From: Candidatus Nitrosopelagicus sp.
GTDB lineage: Archaea; Thermoproteota; Nitrososphaeria; Nitrososphaerales; Nitrosopumilaceae
Direction: 5' to 3'
Length of the DNA: 64,000 nt
NCBI GenBank assembly: GCA_028345965.1
Contig: JAOMEP010000003.1
Span: 1-64,000 of the forward strand
Position numbers and translations under genes: made by a program
Part shown: positions 1 to 8,942 of the stretch, in pieces
Layout: each line of letters starts with the position of its first letter
Numbering within the stretch: the first letter of the stretch is position 1
Notes under the pieces: model-generated
What the model was told of the DNA's origin: nothing
What the model saw: the letters and a program-made list of their open reading frames with translations, nothing else
Database searches by the model: none

Positions 1-1350
1 TGTTACAAGATTTTGACTTGGCGATTTTGCTTCAAGGGAAATATCATCCATAGAAGAGATTGTTGGAGGAGTAGAATCTTGAATTGTAACTGTTTGAGAA
101 GCAATAGCCATATTTCCGGCACCATCAACAGCGGTCCAAATTATAGTATTAATTCCTAGAGGAAATGAGGAGGGAGCATTATTTGTTAGAGAATAAATTC
201 CACTTTCATCAGTTGCCATTGCCTCACCAATATTTATGAGAGTTAATGGTCCAGACGCTTCTATCAATATATCCTCAGGAACCATAATTGTTGGTTTTTG
301 AAAATCATTAGGAATAGGATTTACAGGCTGTAATGGAGATTTGATAGTTTCAATTTTTTCAGATTCAGGAATAGTTTCTAGCGGAAGTGTTTGTTCCTCT
401 TCAATTATAATAGAATCTTGAACCAAAGGAGTTGAGAATTTCTGAATACGATGACCCTGCGTATCAGTAACAAAAAGATATCCATCATTTGAAATTGCTA
501 TATCTTTTGGAAATTTGAAATTTCCATTTTCATTTCCCATCTGACCAAACATTGACAATGAAATACCAAATTCATTGTAATGAATTATTCTATTATTTCT
601 ATAATCAACAATATAGAAATTATCTTCTTGATCAAATGCTATTCCTTGTGGATGAATGGGATAACCACCCACACTATCATTAAGTATTTTTTCAAAATTT
701 TCTTCTATATCAAAAACAATGATTTTGTTTTGATTTGGATCAGTAACATAGATTTTATCAGAATTAATTGCAATATCCACAGGTGTAACAAAACTACCAC
801 CAAATTTTCCGCTTTGTCCAAAGTATGAAACGAATTCACCATCAAGAGTAAACTTTTGAATTCTTGCATTGCCAGAATCAACAATGTAAACAAGATTATC
901 ATCAGAGATGGTTATTCCACGTGGAGATTTGAAAAATCCAACATCTTTTCCAAATCCACCCCATTTTGAAATGAATTCCCCATCAAGAGTAAACTTTTGA
1001 ATATCGTGATTTTTGTTATCAACTACAAATACAAATTCATCAGAAACTGCTATTCCTGTAGGATGACCAAATTCTCCAGAGTTTGTTCCGCGGTTTCCCC
1101 ATTCAGTAAGAAAGTTTCCGGTGGAATCAAATTTTTGAACACGTGAATTACCAAGATCAGTAACATAAACATTATTTTCAGAATCAAATGCTAAATGTTG
1201 AGGGCTTAAGAAAAAGCCAGATTTTGAGATTCCAGCCTTTCCCCATTGTGATTCAAAATTATGACCGCTTGCAGCATCAACATTTTCAATATATGAAATT
1301 CCTGCCAAAGATACAGTCAATGCTAAGACTAGGATTATCTGTAGATGCAC
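1..1350 (-). CDS. Secreted NHL-repeat (beta-propeller) protein with HYR-like domain, 3' end outside window
   Basis: Reverse-strand frame open to window edge; repeated [F/W]G..G...G.F..P.GIA.....YV.D..N.RIQKF blades, then DSTPPTI HYR-like segment; probable GTG start at 1350 followed by a hydrophobic signal. Confidence 0.8.
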   Translation of the reverse strand, partial: MHLQIILVLALTVSLAGISYIENVDAASGHNFESQWGKAGISKSGFFLSPQHLAFDSENNVYVTDLGNSRVQKFDSTGNFLTEWGNRGTNSGEFGHPTGIAVSDEFVFVVDNKNHDIQKFTLDGEFISKWGGFGKDVGFFKSPRGITISDDNLVYIVDSGNARIQKFTLDGEFVSYFGQSGKFGGSFVTPVDIAINSDKIYVTDPNQNKIIVFDIEENFEKILNDSVGGYPIHPQGIAFDQEDNFYIVDYRNNRIIHYNEFGISLSMFGQMGNENGNFKFPKDIAISNDGYLFVTDTQGHRIQKFSTPLVQDSIIIEEEQTLPLETIPESEKIETIKSPLQPVNPIPNDFQKPTIMVPEDILIEASGPLTLINIGEAMATDESGIYSLTNNAPSSFPLGINTIIWTAVDGAGNMAIASQTVTIQDSTPPTISSMDDISLEAKSPSQNLVT

Positions 1351-1362
1351 AGAAAATACTCT

Positions 1363-1421
1363 AAAAATTGACTCAAGATCAACCGTGTAAGTATTTTTTA
1401 CAATTTTTGTCAAAAATTGAC
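1363..1421. repeat. Direct repeat AAAAATTGACT (1363-1373, 1411-1421) plus inverted repeat CAATTTTTG-T-CAAAAATTG (1400-1418); candidate operator
   Basis: Exact matches read in sequence, just upstream of the reverse-strand NHL gene start. Confidence 0.5.
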
Positions 1422-1477
1422 TAACTTTTCAGTCATTGAACTAGTTGATTTAAATAATTAATTCGTAAATTCATGGT

Positions 1478-2254
1478 TTAGAATGGTTTGTTGACATCAC
1501 GAGTAAATACATAACTTGAAAGACCAATCATTACTATGCTAAATATTCCTAAAATAGCAATACTGGTCATTGCAGACAAACTATCCACATATCCAGACAT
1601 CATCTCTCTAACAAGAATTACAGTATAGCTTACAGGATTAAATGCTGCAACAGATGCAAGCCAATCAGGCATTAATTCAAGTGGGAAAAGCGCAGGACTA
1701 AGCAAGAATAATGGCATTCCAAGAAAATTAATTATTCCCCAGAATGTTTCTTGTGATTTTGCAGCTGCTGCAACCATGACAGAGATTCCTGAAAAACCAA
1801 TTGAGAATAATATTACAATTCCCATTATAGGTGCAATCATCCATAGATTAGGCATAGTAACACCAAGCATCAACGCCATTCCAAGAATTAAGCTAGATTG
1901 AAATGCAGCAATCATAGATATTGCAAGCATTTTTCCTAATGCAATTGATGAACGAGAGATTGGAGAGGTTAATGCCTTGTTCATAAAACCATAACGTCTA
2001 TCCCACAGAGTATTAACACCACCAAAAATACTTGTGAATATTGCAGTGAGTATCAAAACACCCGGAGCCATGAATTCAATGTATTCACCATCAAATCCTA
2101 CGGATTGTATTAATGGTTGAGTTCCAGCAAAAATATTCCCCATCACTACAATCCAAATTGCAGGTTGAATTAATCGAATTATAACACCACTCTTTGATTT
2201 TCTATAACGTTTCATTTCACGCCAAAAAATTGCATATGTATCAGAGATTATCAT
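1478..2254 (-). CDS. ABC-2 type transporter permease
   Basis: Six-TM ABC-2 permease-like sequence, overlaps start region after ATPase gene. Confidence 0.88.
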   Translation of the reverse strand: MIISDTYAIFWREMKRYRKSKSGVIIRLIQPAIWIVVMGNIFAGTQPLIQSVGFDGEYIEFMAPGVLILTAIFTSIFGGVNTLWDRRYGFMNKALTSPISRSSIALGKMLAISMIAAFQSSLILGMALMLGVTMPNLWMIAPIMGIVILFSIGFSGISVMVAAAAKSQETFWGIINFLGMPLFLLSPALFPLELMPDWLASVAAFNPVSYTVILVREMMSGYVDSLSAMTSIAILGIFSIVMIGLSSYVFTRDVNKPF

Positions 2255-3255
2255 AATCCACGTCTCCTTGATTGATTGTGTTCTTTTCTTTTATTGAATT
2301 TTCCATTTGTATCATCTCGTAAATTGTGACCAGTGTATGAAATGAAAACATCATCCAAGGTCGGTTTATTCAATACAAATGAATCAATAGATATTCCAAT
2401 TTCAGATGAAGATTGGAAAATTTTTGGTATTACTTGAGTTGAATTGGATGATTGAACAACCAGGGTGTTATCATTAATTTCTACATTTTTTATTAAATCA
2501 AGTGCTTTAATTTTTTGAATAAATTGTTCATGTTTTGTTTCATCAGGAATTATAGAAAATGTTATCATATCAGTTTCTAATTTATTTTTCATCGATTCAG
2601 GAGTGTCAACTATCTGGATTTTTCCATAATCAATAATACCAACTCTATCACATAGACTATCTGCTTCTTCCATGTAATGTGTTGAAACAAAGATAGTCAT
2701 TCCAAACTCTTTGTGAATTTTTCGTATGTATTGCCAGATTTTTCTTCGTGTTTGTATGTCTAATCCAACCGTAGGCTCATCTAAGAATAGAACTTTTGGT
2801 CTATGAATCAATCCACATGCAATATCAAGTCTTTTTCTCATTCCGCCGGAAAATGTGATTGATTGTTCATCTTGTTTTTCAGTTAATTCAACTAAATCAA
2901 TTACCTCTTCAATTCGTTTTTGAGTTTGATCCTTGGGAATTTGGCTAATTTTACATTGAAATTGCAGATTTTCTCGTGCGGTCAGATATTCATCAATACC
3001 AATTTCTTGTTGAACAAATCCAATATTCTTACGCACTTTGGAAGGATTTGTTACCACATCAAATCCATATACAGATGCATTACCAGAAGTAGGTTTCAAT
3101 AGAGTGGTCAGAATCATCATCGTAGTACTCTTTCCAGCACCATTTGGACCAAGAAAGCCAAAAATTTCACCTTCTTCCACATTAAGGGAAATATTATCAA
3201 TCGCGGTTGATTTTTTAAAATTTTTCGTTAAGGAATTGATTTCTATAGCATTCAT
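2251..3255 (-). CDS. ABC transporter ATP-binding protein (DrrA-like)
   Basis: Walker A GPNGAGKST, signature FSGGMRKRLD, Walker B VLFLDEPT. Confidence 0.93.
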   Translation of the reverse strand: MNAIEINSLTKNFKKSTAIDNISLNVEEGEIFGFLGPNGAGKSTTMMILTTLLKPTSGNASVYGFDVVTNPSKVRKNIGFVQQEIGIDEYLTARENLQFQCKISQIPKDQTQKRIEEVIDLVELTEKQDEQSITFSGGMRKRLDIACGLIHRPKVLFLDEPTVGLDIQTRRKIWQYIRKIHKEFGMTIFVSTHYMEEADSLCDRVGIIDYGKIQIVDTPESMKNKLETDMITFSIIPDETKHEQFIQKIKALDLIKNVEINDNTLVVQSSNSTQVIPKIFQSSSEIGISIDSFVLNKPTLDDVFISYTGHNLRDDTNGKFNKRKEHNQSRRRGL

Positions 3256-3323
3256 AACTAACTTTTAGAATAAGAATATAATTTGCTTGCTAAAACAGTC
3301 ATTTCATATTTTAAATATTCTAT

Positions 3324-3425
3324 ATGATTAATCAGATTATGCAAGGAAACAAAATCATGTATGTCATGGGCGTAGGAGGTTCATGTCTTCTTGCAATGTT
3401 TGCAGCATATATGGCATTTGGATAA
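3324..3425 (+). CDS. Small single-TM protein, 33 aa (MINQIMQGNKIMYVMGVGGSCLLAMFAAYMAFG)
   Basis: Short ORF not in track; hydrophobic C-terminal helix, preceded by AT-rich promoter-like region. Confidence 0.45.
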   Translation: MINQIMQGNKIMYVMGVGGSCLLAMFAAYMAFG

Positions 3426-3427
3426 AA

Positions 3428-3757
3428 ATGAAAATAATTAATAATTTAACATTCAAGGCAATACTAAAAACTAAAGGTAGGAAAACAGGTAAGGAGCATA
3501 CAGTTTGGGCAAAAGCTGTAACTTACAATGATATGATTTACTTTTCTAGACGAAATCCAAATAGTGATTGGCTAAAAAATGCAATTGCACATCCGCAAGT
3601 AAAAGTTGAATTTGATGGAAACAAATTTTCAGGAGTGGCAAGATTAGTTCAAGAAGAAGAACTTTCACAGAAAATTTCAAATTTAAAATATACAGAAGAA
3701 AATAGACAGAAAGAAGCTAGAGTCGTGTTAGAAATAAAATTATTAAAAAGTGATTAA
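3428..3757 (+). CDS. Split-barrel (DUF385/deazaflavin-dependent nitroreductase-like) protein
   Basis: LKTKGRKTGKEHTVWAKAV... NSDWLKNAIAHPQVKVE typical of the family; internal ATG preferred as start. Confidence 0.65.
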   Translation: MKIINNLTFKAILKTKGRKTGKEHTVWAKAVTYNDMIYFSRRNPNSDWLKNAIAHPQVKVEFDGNKFSGVARLVQEEELSQKISNLKYTEENRQKEARVVLEIKLLKSD

Positions 3758-4398
3758 ACTATATGAACTACAGTAGATAATCCTCTACGGTCATATTCAT
3801 TTCCATCTTTCATTTCACTAATTATAATAGTAAATGAAATCACATCTCTTTGAACACATCGACTAGCATCTAGTTTTAGATGTACATCTAATGTATCAAA
3901 TTCTTGTTCAGGAATGTTTGTTTCATCAAAAAATACTTTTCCAGTTGATTCAATTCTGAATCTGTCATCTTTATGATGGAATCCTAGTTTAGTTTTCCTA
4001 CCATCCCTACCAATAGATTTTACATGAACATCAATTATTCCTGGTTTTGACATTGTATATTCAGACTTTTGATTAATGAATACACCAATTTGAAAAATTT
4101 TTCCAGCAGTGGCCTCAGCCATCTTTTGAATTCCATCATTCATGATAACATCAATAGCTTTGATGGATGTAGGAACTTTGGCAAGCCAAGTGTTTGTCTT
4201 TTCTATTATTGCAGAAATGTCACTTCGTCTTTTTTTATCCTCATCTTCAGGTAATTTGTAATAATCAACCCATTCCAAATAACTTCCAGAAATATCTTCA
4301 ATAAAATCAATACAAGTTCTTTTGTAATCAGTTACATTGTCAGTTCTCTCAGAATCATCACCTGTACGCATACTATCATAATCCATAGGCATTGCCAT
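3754..4398 (-). CDS. Conserved hypothetical protein
   Basis: Long ORF, 214 aa. Confidence 0.7.
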   Translation of the reverse strand: MAMPMDYDSMRTGDDSERTDNVTDYKRTCIDFIEDISGSYLEWVDYYKLPEDEDKKRRSDISAIIEKTNTWLAKVPTSIKAIDVIMNDGIQKMAEATAGKIFQIGVFINQKSEYTMSKPGIIDVHVKSIGRDGRKTKLGFHHKDDRFRIESTGKVFFDETNIPEQEFDTLDVHLKLDASRCVQRDVISFTIIISEMKDGNEYDRRGLSTVVHIV

Positions 4399-4461
4399 GT
4401 TGATTCCAGATATTATGTTGTAAAAAAACTAATCTAAATATGGTAATATCTAACATGGAAT

Positions 4462-4950
4462 ATGTTTAAGACAATTACAGAAGATTTGCAAAAAACATTA
4501 AAATCAAATTTACCACAAATACGATTTCTGTTAAAAAAAAATCCAGGAATGGCGTATAAAGAAATTGGAGAAATTGGGAAAAATGTTGGAAAAAAATACA
4601 ATATTGAATTATTAGTTAATTTTCCACATGAAGGAAAGATTGATAATTTTGAGATGTATGGGAAACAAGATCTTAGTTTGATTATAGATATGGAAAAGAA
4701 ACGTTTTCCTTTTGAAAGAAGCATAATAAAACAAAAAGCCATAGAATTGTTAGGAGAGATAAAAACTGAAGATGCTTACATGTATGAGGATAAAGAAGGA
4801 GTAAGAATAATTTTTAACGATAACATACAAGATAAAATCGACATTCTTCCACATTCATTGCATATTTGGTATGAATTCACTCAACCAGTAACAGAATTTT
4901 GTGAATGGCTTTTGGAGAATGTCTATCTTATGAAAGATATACGAGATTAA
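4462..4950 (+). CDS. Hypothetical protein
   Basis: ORF 162 aa. Confidence 0.65.
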   Translation: MFKTITEDLQKTLKSNLPQIRFLLKKNPGMAYKEIGEIGKNVGKKYNIELLVNFPHEGKIDNFEMYGKQDLSLIIDMEKKRFPFERSIIKQKAIELLGEIKTEDAYMYEDKEGVRIIFNDNIQDKIDILPHSLHIWYEFTQPVTEFCEWLLENVYLMKDIRD

Positions 4951-5336
4951 GATTCTAATTCAGTAATAAGATCGCGTACTTCAAAATTATCTGGAGCGAC
5001 ATCCAAAATTTTTCTACAACAATCAATTACAACATCAAGTTCATTTTGTTTTAATTCTTGATTATCTTCCTTTTCAGCCAAATATTGATGAACACGTAAT
5101 TTTAAGGAAAGCGTTTCAACATCATATGGATTGATTTCCAATACTCTATTGATATAATGAAGTGTCTTTTCTTCATCATTTAGCATGTAGTACATACTTC
5201 CCATAATGAATAGAAAATCAGGATCCTTTGAGAATTTTGCTTCCAATTCATTACCAAAAGATATAGCTTGGTCATATTCTCCTTGACCAATTAATTTTCG
5301 AAGTTTTCGTTTGGGATAACTAAAAAGACCGGTCAT
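4947..5336 (-). CDS. TPR-repeat protein
   Basis: Helical repeat pattern YDQAISFGNELEAKFSKDPDFLFIMGSMYYMLNDEEKTLHYINRVLEINPYDVETLSLKLRV. Confidence 0.75.
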   Translation of the reverse strand: MTGLFSYPKRKLRKLIGQGEYDQAISFGNELEAKFSKDPDFLFIMGSMYYMLNDEEKTLHYINRVLEINPYDVETLSLKLRVHQYLAEKEDNQELKQNELDVVIDCCRKILDVAPDNFEVRDLITELES

Positions 5337-5352
5337 ATTTTCACATCATTTA

Positions 5353-6858
5353 CTAAGATAGTTTCATTATTCCATTGGAGATTAACCATTGGATTCCACC
5401 AACGAACGTATTATCATCAATTTGACCATCTGCCCAAAATTCTGCAATATCTTTTATCCATGCAGGTATTCCATCAGAACCAGAACCGCTACCTTGTGCA
5501 GTTTCAGGAATTTTCATTATTCCTTGATTAATCAGATATTGTATTCCACTAACAAAATCTGAATCAGGTATCTGACCCTCTGCCCACCATTCAGCATTAC
5601 TTTTTACCCATTGAGGAATTTCGGTAATTGATGCAGTAGGAGGTGCTACAAATGATGTGTTTCCGCCCTTTACAACTTCAACATCAAATGTCATTAATCC
5701 AGAAGTATCAGGATTACCACCTAGAATGTGTTCAGGTCCGGTACCATAGACAATTATTGCATAGATATATTTTCCTGGCGGTTGTTCTGCTATTACAAAC
5801 CTGTGTGTTTGCCCAGATGCGGTGTATAATTCGGCTCGTCCTTCATCAATAGAAACTGTTTGAATTGGAGGTTTAGAAGGATCTGAGAAAACTGCAATAT
5901 CATAATGTACTTGATCCACAAATTCAGTAGGATTTACCATTCGTTTGAAATCAATAAACATCTCAATTTCACATCCTTGTTTCACAATTTTTGGACCGTA
6001 AACGCCTTTTACAATCATTGAAAATGTATTTGTAGACTCGTTAAATTTTGTTTTTAGAAATTCCTCGGGACATCCTGCAGCTGCTTGTTTTGCGGCAGTA
6101 GTTTCTACATTAAGAAAAGGATTTGAAGATACATTTTCCTTATAATCTAACAATTCAAAATCATATTCAACTGGTGGAATACCTTGAGAAACATGCATGA
6201 ATGTTTTACCTTGAATAGGAAATGGAAATTCATCTACAATCCAGACTTTACTTTGTTGACCACCTGTCTTCCAAGTAAGTAGAATGGAATCAAATTGACC
6301 AGCTCCAACTGAAATAGTTTCTTGAGCAGAAGGCAAGATTTGTTGACCGCCAATATTTCCAATCTTTCCCCATGATGCCGCTCTAAAATCTTTTGGACCT
6401 TTTCCAGTTAAGTATACTCCATCGGAATCTATTTCTTTTGTTGCAAATGCAGAAAGCCAAACAATAGAAGATTTGTAAACACTTCGATATGAAGAAATTT
6501 CTTCAGAACCACCAGTAGGTTCTGGAGCAACTTGGCCAACATCCATGTGTCCTTTAACAATTTTCTTTCCATCATAAATTAAAACTTGTATTCTAAATTT
6601 ATCCTCAGTTCCAACACGTACTTCTTCTTGAACCCACATTGCCATGTCGAAATCTGAACAATCTAAATAATCAACATGGCATAAATTGTAACTATAATAG
6701 TCACCTACTTTGAGACCTTCACCAACATACCAAGATCCATCAATGTTTACACCACCTGCTTGAAATCCACCTGAATTAACTTGAGCAAATGAATCTTGAG
6801 ATGCTAAAGGTATTAAAAATAATAATGCAGACGCTGCTATAATTATTGGTAGTCTCAC
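5353..6858 (-). CDS. Secreted protein with two C-terminal IPxWIKxxAExWAxGQIxDxxFVxGIQxLIxxGIMK repeats
   Basis: N-terminal signal peptide; two near-identical C-terminal repeats. Confidence 0.8.
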   Translation of the reverse strand: MRLPIIIAASALLFLIPLASQDSFAQVNSGGFQAGGVNIDGSWYVGEGLKVGDYYSYNLCHVDYLDCSDFDMAMWVQEEVRVGTEDKFRIQVLIYDGKKIVKGHMDVGQVAPEPTGGSEEISSYRSVYKSSIVWLSAFATKEIDSDGVYLTGKGPKDFRAASWGKIGNIGGQQILPSAQETISVGAGQFDSILLTWKTGGQQSKVWIVDEFPFPIQGKTFMHVSQGIPPVEYDFELLDYKENVSSNPFLNVETTAAKQAAAGCPEEFLKTKFNESTNTFSMIVKGVYGPKIVKQGCEIEMFIDFKRMVNPTEFVDQVHYDIAVFSDPSKPPIQTVSIDEGRAELYTASGQTHRFVIAEQPPGKYIYAIIVYGTGPEHILGGNPDTSGLMTFDVEVVKGGNTSFVAPPTASITEIPQWVKSNAEWWAEGQIPDSDFVSGIQYLINQGIMKIPETAQGSGSGSDGIPAWIKDIAEFWADGQIDDNTFVGGIQWLISNGIMKLS

Positions 6859-6947
6859 AAAGTTCAGACTGTTATGAGTATATTTAATGTTTGATAGATT
6901 TTACAATAATAAAATAAAATAAAAAAAGAGAAAATAACTTTATTTTC

Positions 6948-7097
6948 TTATGGATTTAGTTGGGATACTGCTTCTTTACAGACTGCGACGCTACATGTGC
7001 AATCATTAGCACAGAGACAAGTCCCTTGCATTGCACAATCACATTCATAATCTGGATCGCCTGTATCTGCTTCGCATCCGCATGCTTGATCTGTCAT
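6948..7097 (-). CDS. Cys-rich 49-aa protein with four CXC motifs (metallothionein-like)
   Basis: MTDQACGCEADTGDPDYECDCAMQGTCLCANDCTCSVAVCKEAVSQLNP; 9 Cys in 49 aa; below ORF track length cutoff. Confidence 0.7.
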   Translation of the reverse strand: MTDQACGCEADTGDPDYECDCAMQGTCLCANDCTCSVAVCKEAVSQLNP

Positions 7098-7150
7098 GAA
7101 ATTCTAGTGCCAAACTTAGTTTTAAGGGTTTTTCAGATTTCATAACAGCG

Positions 7151-8029
7151 TTAGTGAAAATTGGATAGTAGTGATTTTGGAATTTCAGATAAAGAATCAA
7201 TGGTGTCAGATAAATCTGAAGATGTGGTAGTAAGATCAAATGCAGTTTTTAGCACATGTATCTTATCAGGATTTTTGTTAAGTGAGTCCTTAATTTTATA
7301 AAAATTATTTCTATTCTGATAAATCAAATACAAATAACAATCAGCAAACAACGAGTTTTGAATTAGATAGTTTGCTTTTTTTTCAATAATAATTGAGTTT
7401 TGGTTTTTTTCAATCATATCAGAAAAACCACAAGTAGATTTTAACATTCTAACTAATAATGAAGAAGTTGCTCTTTCAATTCCAGTTTCAGAGATAATTT
7501 TATCTACAAATTGATTTGTATTTTTTTGTTTTAAACTTCTCATGGAAGATAGTGCATGAACAGGATTTGGTAGAATATTATTTTGGAAAAGAATTGAATC
7601 AATAAGAGAAATTATACCAGATTTTATCCAACACGAGACAAATGGATCATCATGTTCAAGAGCATTTTTTGCCTTTGATAATGATAATTGTGATTCAATA
7701 AGAGCATTTTTTGTAGATGTAGAGAATAACACATTTTTCTTTTCTTGAACTTTAGATACTAACATCTTTAGTTCCCATTGGGTATCTTGTATAATTTGGA
7801 TATTTCCATAATGAATTAGGTATTCAGAATTGGTTTCAGATAGACTTCCGTGAGATATTTTTAGAGTTTTAGATTCATGTGTTATAATTTCATCAGGTAT
7901 ATCTTTTCCATCGAATATAATTACATTCTGTATACCACAATCGGTATCAAAGTTATCAGAATCATATCCACCAAGTGCTATCGGAGAGTCATTTGATCCG
8001 ATAATTTTTGTAATTTCGTCCAAGTTCAT
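7151..8029 (-). CDS. Conserved hypothetical protein
   Basis: ORF 292 aa; N-terminal GGYDSDNFD segment. Confidence 0.65.
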   Translation of the reverse strand: MNLDEITKIIGSNDSPIALGGYDSDNFDTDCGIQNVIIFDGKDIPDEIITHESKTLKISHGSLSETNSEYLIHYGNIQIIQDTQWELKMLVSKVQEKKNVLFSTSTKNALIESQLSLSKAKNALEHDDPFVSCWIKSGIISLIDSILFQNNILPNPVHALSSMRSLKQKNTNQFVDKIISETGIERATSSLLVRMLKSTCGFSDMIEKNQNSIIIEKKANYLIQNSLFADCYLYLIYQNRNNFYKIKDSLNKNPDKIHVLKTAFDLTTTSSDLSDTIDSLSEIPKSLLSNFH

Positions 8030-8160
8030 GATAATATTTCCATCAACAAGTAATTATTTTGATTACTCAAAACTTTTTTGGGAATATAGTTAATTCAAAA
8101 ATTTTTAAAATAAAAAATTATGCGGATTCGTTTAATTATGACAAATTTCTTGTCAAAACA

Positions 8161-8235
8161 GCTCCTATAGTGTAGTCCGGCCAAGCATATTGCCCTCTCA
8201 AGGCAGTGACTCGGGTTCAAATCCCGATGGGAGCA
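8161..8235 (+). tRNA. tRNA-Glu(CTC)
   Basis: Cloverleaf: acceptor GCTCCTA/TGGGAGC, anticodon loop CTCTCAA, T arm CGGGTTCAAATCCCG; no encoded CCA. Confidence 0.95.
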
Positions 8236-8279
8236 TTCATCATAACAAGATTTTAAATCTCAATAATACATAAAATATC

Positions 8280-8942
8280 GTGGAACTTAGAAAATTAAAA
8301 TTAAAAGAACAGTATAGGTCAGATGAAGATGACATAGTTTCAGATTTCTTAATTCCTTGTCTGAATAATTGTATTGAATATGATAGAGCTGTGGAATATG
8401 TAACATTGAGTGGACTTACCACATTATCATTAGGATTTCATAATTCAACACCAAATGCAAGAATGAGACTAATATCAGGACATCAGTTCGCGATAAAAGA
8501 TTTGAATATGATGACAAAACTATTTTCAAAAAACACAAAAAAATGGAAAAATTTTAATCCAGAATTAATCAAAGATGTGAAACTAGAACAAATTAGAAGA
8601 TTAGTTGATGATGGGAATCTTATGTTAAAAATTGGAATACCAAGTTCAGAGGAAATTGATGGAACATTTTCAGAAAAAGTTGGGATTTTTAGAGATTCAA
8701 ATGGAGATTCAGTTGTTTTTTCAGGTTCATCAAGTGTAATGTTGGCTAGAAAAAGTAAGAATTTTGAAACTATCGATGTATTCACATCATGGAATGATAA
8801 AACAAGAGTTGAAACAAAAATTAAAGATTTTGAAAAATTATGGTTAGATGAAACACCATCAGTCAAAACTTTTGACTTTGACTATGCTGAGAAAAATAAT
8901 TTGCTCAAATATTCTTCAGAATGGGCTGTTAATCTTAATTAA
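8280..8942 (+). CDS. PLD-like (helicase N-terminal type) domain protein with degenerate HKD motif
   Basis: TFSEKVGIFRDSNGDSVVFSGSSS...NFETIDVFTSW resembles FHEKIGIF.D..G..V.FSGS.NE...N.E..DVF.SW. Confidence 0.65.
   Translation: MELRKLKLKEQYRSDEDDIVSDFLIPCLNNCIEYDRAVEYVTLSGLTTLSLGFHNSTPNARMRLISGHQFAIKDLNMMTKLFSKNTKKWKNFNPELIKDVKLEQIRRLVDDGNLMLKIGIPSSEEIDGTFSEKVGIFRDSNGDSVVFSGSSSVMLARKSKNFETIDVFTSWNDKTRVETKIKDFEKLWLDETPSVKTFDFDYAEKNNLLKYSSEWAVNLN

Noticed and set aside
580-828. 82-aa plus-strand ORF in the track
   Set aside because: Antisense to the NHL-repeat gene; no family-like sequence
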